From contig CANUEZ040000071.1 of the NCBI GenBank assembly GCA_948099385.1, forward strand, positions 62,001 to 126,000: a stretch of DNA of 64,000 nt, read 5' to 3'. A program made the translations under genes and the position numbers. This DNA comes from Fasciola hepatica (lineage: Eukaryota > Platyhelminthes > Trematoda > Plagiorchiida > Fasciolidae). Below the pieces are notes generated by a model. It saw nothing but the letters and a program-made list of their open reading frames with translations. It had not been told where the DNA came from and made no database searches. Positions 55,760 through 64,000 of the stretch are shown piece by piece. Each line of letters opens with the position of its first letter. Position 1 is the first letter of the stretch.

Positions 55760-58260
55760 CATCACTGTTGCAACGGTTCCCCGCTGCCTGTCCCGCACAA
55801 TCATTCTTGCCACTGTTACCTGGATTACGCTGCACCCACTTATTGACATAGGAAGTTTGGAAAGCTGCATTTCCGCGGGTGTGGTTGGAAAGTGTGACTG
55901 GTATGTCCTCGTACCACAACAATAAATCACCATGGCAACCACCAGTCTATTAAGCTGTACTCAAGGACATTTATTTGCATCTGTCCAACCTAGGGACATT
56001 TCATACACAAGTGTGAAACTTTCTGCCATATCTGACTTGTGCTTAGATGTTTTACTTGGACATGTCTTCCTCGGACAACATGAAATTGTTGAAGTTCCAT
56101 CTTCCGGTTCCAAACCACGGTTCCCTCTCTGAAATCTAACGGCGGCCAAAACTGGACCAAAATCACCTTTAGAGCACCTATCTTTCGATTGTAGACCAAT
56201 CGTAACTAAGTCACCACGACGTTTGTTGCAAGAATTCATGCACACTAAGTCTAAAACCGAAATATTATTATCCTCCGTCATTACCGAGCCTTTGAATTCC
56301 CCCTGGAGAGCGCAAGTTCTTACTGTTAGAGGTGAACTTCAAAACAGGAGACTGGCAATTGATTAAAGTCAAACGAACGAATCACTTCACTCACTTAAAA
56401 GCTCACCAGCTTCTACTTATGGACTAGTTAATCGGAACAATTTCGCGATATGAAGTTTACGGCACACTAGAACTGAATAGAGCTTATCGTCAAGTACCGA
56501 ATAAAGGTGGTGAAAAGCTTTACATCGCATTCAAGGCACGCAGCCAATTGTAGCAGTTTTGTTGCATCCCACTCGGCGTGACAAACATAGTGACGCGTTT
56601 TCAACGTGCAACTAATGGTATTGTATCCAGTGAAAGTTTGAATGGAACATTTGCCTACGTAGACAGCCTGACTGTCTGCGGAGCCTTCACTGAAAATCAC
56701 GACCAAAATCTGAAAGAGTTTCTAAAAGTCGCTAAGAAATGCGGTATAACATTCAATGAGACAAAGCGTCTGATTCGTTCGGGTATCAAAGAATATTACT
56801 GGACCAGAAACGGGGCGATGAATACCACTGGGAGAACTACCTTCACCGCATAATGTCAAACCCAAGAACGCCTCACGTGCGTGTCTGCTTATTAATCTCG
56901 GTGGATATCACACTTTTTGGGGAAAACCGGCCTACTCGTACGAAACCGGAACTTTCCTTTACCAAGCAACTTTTTGGAATCATTTAAAAATCTGAAACTT
57001 GAATTGGAATACGCCTTCTCGGTCACTGTTGAACCTGGAACCAGTTTGGAAGTAGAGGTTGATGCCTCAGATATCGCCACTGGGGCCTCCTCAAACCAGA
57101 ACGGCAGGCCAGCGGCAATTTTATCCAGGAAATCGTCCCTGACGGAAAGACATCATTCTTTGGTGGAACAAGGGGCATACGCCATCGTCAAAGCCTGGAA
57201 GAATTGGAAAAATTTACTAACTGGAACACACTTTAAATTAGAGATCAGCATCATCCACTTTTGACAATAAGGCCAAGAGTAAATTAAAAAATGAAAAGAT
57301 TTAACTCCGTCGAAGTGAATTATCTAACTCCCTCTACGACATCGCGCATCGCCCTGGACGCGAAAAATTTGTCGCTGACACTTTGTCACGTGGCTTCTGT
57401 GGCTTCACCTTCCACCCCGATCTGAAAGAGCTCCATGAATCCCTGTGCCATCTCGGTATAACCAGAAAGCTACACTTTGTCAGGAGTCGAAATCGGCCTT
57501 CCTTGACAACGGAAGTAAAAGGGGTCACATCACAGTGTTCCAAATGTCCTGAAATGAAAGCACGTTTTCTATGATCCTCCGCATACCCGTTTAACCAAAG
57601 CTAAACAGCCCTTTGAAAGTGCAAGTATGGGCCTCGAAGGATCACTTCCGTTGAATTCTAGAAAAAATTGCTGCTTACAGTTATAGATGGGTTCTCAAGT
57701 TTTTATTCGCTTACGCTCGCGGGGGTACTTTACTGCTACTGTAATCAAGTGCCCAATTACCCTCTTTCTATCCTTGATATGCTTTCTCACAAGCATTCTG
57801 GCAGCGGTCCATCGTTTATGTCAGATGAGATAACTCATGCTATTCCTAGGAAAGGCTTTGTCACTAGCCACACCACACCTCATAAACCCCAACGCAAAGG
57901 AAAATTCGAAAGTTTAAACAGTAGATTTTGGGAGGCCGTTACCTTAGCACTGCTATCACGAGATCTAGCGATTCATCAGTCGGAAGCCATTCTTCGTGAC
58001 TCTTTGCATCTATTTCACTCCCCACTTCACACAGCTAAGAAAAGTACTTCTTACGAGAGGATGTTCCACTGTAATCGAAAAGCCACAGCGGGCACGCCAA
58101 TACCCAGTTGGTTGATGAATTCAGACAGGGTACTTCTCCGTAAAAACGCTGGATCACCCACATTTGACCAACTGGTTGGGGAAGATGAACTATCAGATTT
58201 TAATCCTAACTGAGTCCTCATCGGCCTTACGATTGGCCGAGAAGGTATCGCATCACCCAT
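55760..58260 (+). pseudogene. Ty3/gypsy pol fossil: protease, RT, RNase H, integrase
   Basis: Protease end: DLCLDVLLGHVFLGQHEIVEV (55,932-56,130; residues listed in part). RT: CIPLGVTNIVTRFQRATNGI and FAYVDSLTVCGAF, where YVDD is altered to YVDS, at 56,560-56,700. RNase H: LEVEVDASDIATGAS, GRPAAILSRKSSLTERHHS and VKAWKNWKNLL, at 57,040-57,230. Integrase: zinc finger LHESLCHLGITRK...CSKCPEMKARF (57,430-57,570) and core 57,668-58,213 with SGPSFMSDEI and a catalytic Glu in KFESLNSRFWEAVTLALLS. About ten stops and shifts. The layout matches a single gag-pol element of the CsRn1 type. Its gag lies before CR1-D and its LTRs at 51,455 and 58,610. Confidence 0.85.
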
Positions 58261-58609
58261 CGGCCTTGCACAGGATGCTGACCCATCCTCTGAAGATTCA
58301 GACCACGACAAGAAAATGAGACGCTACATAGTCCAGGTAACAAACTCCTGTCCTCCACACCACAGCCAGATCCGGGCCTCAGTTCCCAAGTGACCTGCAG
58401 GGCCTAAGACACCACTTAACAATCTTCACTGGAGGCAAAGTATATACTCCAACAAAGAGTCTACTCATATTGTTTGATAAATTGAACAGCATGACGCTTA
58501 CACTACTGTACCACGTCACACGCACGCAACCGATCATTCTGTGTGTCTGAGCAAATACTAACCTTTACGCCAATGATGTTATCTGGGAAATAATTTTAGG
58601 CGGCGTGAA

Positions 58610-58791
58610 TGTGATAACTAAATCTTCCATAATTAAACAGATCTTTCCTTGATTAGGCTCTCCCATGTAAATGCCTTATAATTCTTGCTTATTGATATTT
58701 TAGCTACTGCCTTGTTCCAGTGTGATTGAGGCCTTACTTCTGATGCAGCTTCGGGACTCCTGCTATCATTCGTTTGCCGTCCACCACAACA
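58610..58791 (+). repeat. Ty3/gypsy (CsRn1-like) 3' LTR
   Basis: 182 bp, begins TGTGATAACTAAATC and ends CCACCACAACA. Same orientation as the copy at 51,455-51,638, so together they bracket the element. Short LTRs of this size are usual for CsRn1-type elements. Confidence 0.8.
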
Positions 58792-58794
58792 GTG

Positions 58795-58945
58795 TCACAA
58801 ATGATCAGGTATTGCATACGGTTTTTTCACACCACAGTAAAACCTAACAGTCATGGTTTACTAGCAGATTGGCTGCATTATCTTTGCCGAAATTGGCCAC
58901 ATCTCTCACTTTCGGCGTAACAAAATGTGTCTTACTGGAATGAAC
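58795..58945 (-). repeat. Dispersed repeat R2, copy b (inverted)
   Basis: Reverse complement counterpart of 49,960-50,110, sharing CCGAAAGTGAG...ATGTGG, TTTCGGCAAAG and AAACCATGACTGT blocks. It lies between the gypsy 3' LTR and the 3' tail of CR1-E. Confidence 0.6.
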
Positions 58946-58965
58946 TACGACGAACAGAAGATAAG

Positions 58966-61959
58966 GGTTATAGTAATAATTTTGTATATTTCCCCACCGT
59001 GGTCTAGTAACAAGCATAGAATCATAAACGGAGTTTACAGTATCACTGAAAAAGATGAAAAATTCGCAAATTTTGATGAAGGAGTGGCACATTGCAGCAG
59101 CGGAGGAATGAGGTTGGGGAGAGTTGAAGTGAGATAAAGTGAGGTCAAGTGACAACGGAATACTCGGTAAGTATGGTTCAGCTGCGAGTCAGCTGGAAAA
59201 TATTAGGGAACCGGAAGGATCTAAGACGGACATTGTCTAAGAATGTATGGAATACAGTGTTCACACGGATGAGGCAAGAAGTTGGTCAGTGATACATACT
59301 CAAGCTAATTTAAAAAGATAACTGGTGGTGATGCAAGGAGGCAGGTAAGAATTTCGCGAAGGCGTAAGGATGGATACTAAGTTTCGTAGATTTGTGGGTA
59401 CGAAAAAGAATAAAACCCCCCGAAAGGGTGAGAAAATTTTCGCGGAAAGTAGTCAGTATCATCTAACGCCGAGAATTCGCAGCTGGTATGAGAAACATGG
59501 AGTTCCAAGAAGGACTAATCTGCAAGCAGAGTATCGTGTCCATGAGGAGCAAAATAAGGCAAAAGAGATGTGAGGAGACCTTTGAGATTGGCCAGGTCAC
59601 CCTGGTAAAACAAAAAATACATTATTTTGCTGAGATCTCTGAGGCCTTTCTTGTCTGTGTCTAGCGTTTTTGGCGATGGTTGGCTGCAGTTTGTGTTTAC
59701 CCTTACATCGTGCGAGGGAAGAGGGTACCAACGGAACTGGACCGCCCGTTATTTATTCATGAACCCTTGCGTAGTGCTTTAGGTTGTTTCTACATCAGAA
59801 GAGTCTTGTGGATGGAAATTCCCAGTAGGCCTTAACAGGATGTATGCAACAATATCAGGACTTTGTGTGGGTGGAACCTCGTGGCCAGGTGGCATTCGCG
59901 GCAGCTAGCCTTGAGCGAGATTGAAGACGGGCAGAAATGACAAGCTGTCTGCAGGATACATTGCGGCAAGGCAGCACGATGACCGGATGGTGCTGAAATC
60001 CAAGAAAAATTGAGGGTTGCAGTCTGGAGGGAGTTTCAGCTGAGGGTTAGAGTGAACAAAATGGCATAGAGGCACAGAGGTTGCAAATTATGTACAGTGG
60101 TCTTGGTGACGTGAGAAGTCACGGATATTGTAAGCCAGTCTTCGTGATCACTAACTGCGCTCGCACAATTGAGCCAAGTTACTGATTGCCAGTTCTAAAG
60201 TGTACCGGAAAGTCTTATCGTTCGGGGTTAGAAAAGCCACGGAGGTGCTTTGGTGCTATTGCTTCTGGGGGCTACATGAGGAGGCAGCTGGAAAGCACTA
60301 AGAATATAAATGGCAAGATTGCATAATAGGTCCGGATGATATGTGACACATCCTATCGTGTCGTATCTGCGGGTTTAATGCTGCAGGTTGATGCTAGGTC
60401 TTGATGCACGGAAGGTTGATGTTGGATTGGGCCATAAACTGGAGAGTGGGTTAGGTGCTAGAACATAAGAAAGGTCGCTTCCTCACAAAAATGAGGAAAG
60501 AATGATACATACGGGCGGAAAATGCTGGCGGTTTTCCCCAAGTTCTTGTGTGCATTCTTATTTACTTGTGTATATTTAGTGCTTTGATGAGGCGTGTTTG
60601 TCGTCTTATTTGTGGGCTGGCTGTCCAGAACAGTGCGGTGAGAGTCAGGGCCGCAGTGGTTTTGTGGGTGACGTCAAAGTACATAGCAGGCTTGCGTGGG
60701 AGGGTACGGGGTGGTTGAAACTTAGGGCGGGAGATGGATGAACGTACCTGGATAGTCCAGTTTGCTGTCACCACGGTCATTCTCGTGCGTAAGAACCAAA
60801 AGCATGTCAAGTGGATAAGGGCCGTGTGGGGCCTCCCATTTCGTAGGGTCAGGTCTGAGGAGATGGGGGACATACCCACTCCTTCACAGCCCAATATTAG
60901 TGGTATTTATAGATCAAATGAACCCCATCAGTTCTTTTTGTTTTCCACTTCTTTCTGGTTTTCTTTGCTAACAGAGGGCTGGTTGAATTCACATAGGAAT
61001 TTTCCATTGCTCCTCCACCCGACCACAAATTTCCGCGCACTTGTCGTTTTTCGCAACCGCTGGAGGTGGTTTGTTTCACCCAAGTCCGGACAAAGCCATG
61101 GTGTAGGTCCCGTTGATATCAGAGTTCCGCTCACATGGGCCAGAAAGATGAAGGGTGGGGCTAAGCAAACATACGGAGTAGGGCAACGAGTGTTGTACTG
61201 CATATGCTTGCAAATATGTATCAGTCTCGTTCAGCGCCTGGCCGTGCCTAGGAATAAGAGAGACCGTTCTGGTTTAAGCGGGTTCGCGGCACTACCGAGA
61301 GAAGTTATTGTATACACGGAGAGAGGATTGCAGTCAGAAGTAGGTGGTGGGTTTAGAAATCATGGCGACGCAAACCAGCAGTCGTGACGAAAAATGTAAG
61401 ACGAGGAAAGTGAGACCAAGAGGTAGCTAGTGCAAAGTGGACCTGTTGGCCAGTGAATTTTGGAGTGGGATATTTGAGGAAAGCAAATTACGGCTGGGCA
61501 AGAAAGCTGAGGGAGTGAAATTCAGAACTAAGCAGGAGAAGGATCGAAGAATCACGAAGCATAGTAGTGGACGGCGAAACTTGATGTCCTGGGATTCAGC
61601 ACCACTGATTTATTTCATTTTAGGAGGAAACATCAGTGCTAAAAGCCATAGTTGTGAAGACTGATCGTTGAGTTAGATAAAGCCGGAATAGGTGACAGTA
61701 GGTGGACGTGGGTTTTGTTTAGATTCACAAGAACCATCAAGCATCTAACCAAATACAGTTGCAAACTGAAACAGACGGTATCCTACTGCAATGTAGACTG
61801 TACGCAGTACTTGTGAAAAGTATGAATATAAACATAGCCAGTCTAGCCTATGCCATTGGGCAAGAAATAGAAGTTTCGGGATATGCTGCTATGATCCTAG
61901 TAAGGGGACCCGTTTGCGAGGGATAGGAGAAAGCTGGAGGGGAGAAGAAAACTAGGGTT
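58966..61959 (-). other. CR1-E long 3' region
   Basis: About 2,990 bp without a convincing gene. It mirrors the 3' region of CR1-D (52,769-55,727) in several blocks. Plus-strand open frames here (60,734-61,387; 59,370-59,573) are antisense to the element and show no domain. Confidence 0.7.
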
Positions 61960-63771
61960 CTAAAGGTGGATGCCTTCTTCATGGGCTCCACCCTCAGATG
62001 TACTGGTGTTAGACAAAGACAACAGGCGGCTAAAGGTAAGTTGTGATTTTGAGGTATGTCTAAAATGGGCTATTGGCTCACATTTGTGAATAGTTAGGGG
62101 TAACTTATTCCGAAGCCATGAGTATCTGATAAAAAGGAAATTAGACCTCATTGCAATCCTTGACTGTAGGATGGACAAACTGAAGTCCCTGTGGCTTAGA
62201 GAAAAAGATGAGGGTAGGGGAAACCGTATGGAATTGGTGAAAGTGAACTAAGAGTAATGAATAAATCTATATAGAAAACGTAAGCCAAGCCTAGAAAGTC
62301 TAAGTCATAAGGGGTCAAGTTTTACTAGAGCCCATCGCTCTTCATAGCTCATCAGGGAAAAGTATCCCATTAGCTTCTTGATAAATGTAAGCTCGACTTT
62401 CTCAAGGCGTATTCTATCCGTTTTAGACATTCCGAAGAAGATAGTAGGGCAGTATTCCAGATGGGGTCTTGCATGGGATTGATATATAAAAGGAGTGCTA
62501 CGTTTCATTTCAAATGATCTGAGATTAGGGCTTATTTTCTGTCCGGCCCCGCCCGTCTGGACTGAGACTTTTTCCGAGAATAGCAGATGGTTGGTGTGCC
62601 CAAGTCCAAGGTCCCTCACTGATGGGCCTTGGGCGGCGGGCTTTTGATTCAGTGACAGGGTTCTGAGAGGGACTTCACATCTACAGGTTGTGTAGAGGAT
62701 CTTGGAAGTCGAGAAACACATATGTCATAAAGCGTATCGTTGGTCAAGTTTCTTAAGGTCATTACCTGTGTCAGACAGCGCTGTGCTCAGAACTTGATGG
62801 TGGAAGTCATAGACGACTTTAATGTCATTGGCGAAGAGAGAAGGACTGCCGTGCTGCACAAACGGAAAAATGTCATCAGCATAGAGTGAGAAAAATAGCC
62901 TACCTAGTACACATCCCCGTATAACTCCACTTGTGACAGGCGCTGGTTACTATTGATGACCATTAGCACGTACAACCTGGGTTCGGTCCGACGGGTAAGA
63001 AGTGATCCACGATAAAAGAAGACCATGGATACAGAAGGCTCGGAGTTTTGTTAGCGACTGGGAGTGAGGAAATCTGTCGAATGCTTTGGTCATGCCGAGG
63101 TAAATGATGATCATAGATTTGCCGTTGTCAGCAGACCTGGTCAGTAGGTTGAAAAAGTCAAATTGGCACTTGGTACGAGAAAACGATTTTGGGTAGCCAT
63201 GTTGGTCGCCATGAATGAGGTTATGGGAAAGGAGATAATCGGACACCCGCTGTTCAATCAAAGGTTCCATTATTGTGGCCACTAGAGGGGTGCGGTTAAT
63301 AAAACGATAATTTGAAGGATCCTGCACTGGGCCTTTCTCATTGATAGAGGTAATTGTTGAAGTTTTCCGTTGGGGAGGGAAAAATGCCATGCTTAAGGGA
63401 TAAACTATAGAGATCCATAAGGATAGCAGCGACATCCACTCCACTAAGAGGAAAGAGTGATGGGGGGTGCCTTAATAGACAGGGCAGGAGGAGGGTCTAA
63501 CCCGTAACAGATGACCCACGTCTTTCACACTGAATTTTATGTTAGAGAGGACCTGAACGGTGATGAGGAGTACTGGGGGCGGAGTTGAAGTGGTGTTAAT
63601 AGCCATGGATTCTGAGACGGAGTTACTGAACTCCTCAGCGATTTCGGCTGGTGAATAAACTTGCCTATTTTTTCTTAAAATTAAATAGGATATCCCAGAA
63701 GACTTCCTCTGGCTTCTGCGCTTCACCAGTCGGGCCAATCGGTAGAATTTGTCGATGGAATTCAAGGCCAA
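61960..63771 (-). pseudogene. CR1-E reverse transcriptase, decayed
   Basis: Blocks: VQDPSNYRFINRTPLVATIM and HGDQHGYPKSFSRTKCQFDF; motif A reads IIIYLGMTKAFDRFPHS, with the catalytic Asp replaced by Gly, near 63,095-63,120. Motif B SGVIRGCVLGRLF and motif C SLFANDIKVV (FADD changed to FAND) are in another frame near 62,830-62,930. The thumb and connection include HARPHLEYCPTIFFGMS (62,305-62,721), and the C-terminus includes RIAMRSNFLFIRYSWLRNKL (61,960-62,178). At least three frame changes. Confidence 0.82.
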
Positions 63772-64000
63772 AAATCCCCCTCTTTTCCGTCAGTCTATCA
63801 GTTCGAAGACTGATGGTTACAGAGAAGGAGTGAAGTCGCAACAATGTGGAGAAATCTCTGGTTCAAGTATCGATCTGCAGTTTTGTATGTTTATTTTGTA
63901 ACCATGTTGAATAAGAGCCGCGGGCTTGAGAGCTGTTGGTCCCGATGGTGGTGATTGCTGACAAGCAGCTTTGTAGCTTACCTTAAAGTACGCCAATAGC

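Larger units (their letters stand above)
58966..64000 (-). mobile_element. CR1-E: CR1 family II element, runs off the window
   Basis: On the minus strand: linker (63,771-63,472), RT (63,444 to about 62,305), RT C-terminus (62,178-61,960) and a 3-kb purine-rich (on plus) 3' region down to 58,966. It ends with a TTATTACTATAACC-type tail. The 5' part lies beyond 64,000. Same family as CR1-F and CR1-D. Confidence 0.8.

Noticed and set aside
60734..61387. 217-codon plus-strand ORF
   Set aside because: It is antisense to the CR1-E 3' region, which matches CR1-D; no domain is seen.

Overview
The window looks like a repeat-rich flatworm genome, most likely a digenean trematode. This rests on the mix of elements: BEL/Pao with split pol, a short-LTR Ty3/gypsy of the CsRn1 type, CR1-like non-LTR elements, a Penelope-like element with a GIY-YIG domain, and tRNA-type SINE copies. 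It also rests on the low density of host coding sequence. There is no bacterial-style operon, rRNA, CRISPR array or intact host gene. Species identity is inference.

Layout. 1-13.5 kb is mostly unique or intron-like sequence. It holds a few possible host exons on the minus strand, three SINE copies, a gypsy integrase fragment (3.3-4.2 kb), and a Tc1 transposase fossil (4.8-5.8 kb) split by a solo LTR with a clean 5-bp target duplication. 13.6-17.6 kb holds a decayed non-LTR reverse transcriptase (RT-G) and a Penelope-like element, both minus strand. 17.6-35.6 kb is a set of nested insertions: one minus-strand CR1 element (CR1-A) is split by a young BEL element (BEL-1, 18,002-24,701) and by an oppositely oriented CR1 (CR1-F, about 25.4-33.66 kb). 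A second BEL copy (BEL-2, 35,858-42,548) lies inverted relative to BEL-1, next to CR1-A. 42.55-48.6 kb holds two tail-to-tail CR1 copies (CR1-C plus, CR1-B minus). 49-51 kb holds fragments. 51.45-58.79 kb is a decayed gypsy element with both LTRs, interrupted by the 3' part of another CR1 (CR1-D). 58.97 kb to the end is a minus-strand CR1 (CR1-E) that runs out of the window.

CR1-F, CR1-D and CR1-E form one family, with unusually long (2.6-3 kb) pyrimidine-rich 3' regions and (ATT)n-like tails. CR1-A, CR1-B and CR1-C have a different ORF1 type, and CR1-C ends in a (TGAAC)n tail. BEL-1 has LTRs identical by eye and a long open gag-pol frame. Both BEL copies nevertheless share a -1 frame break before the integrase core and a Lys where the catalytic Glu is expected, so the family may move in trans. 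The elements do not form a pathway; the window records successive insertions.
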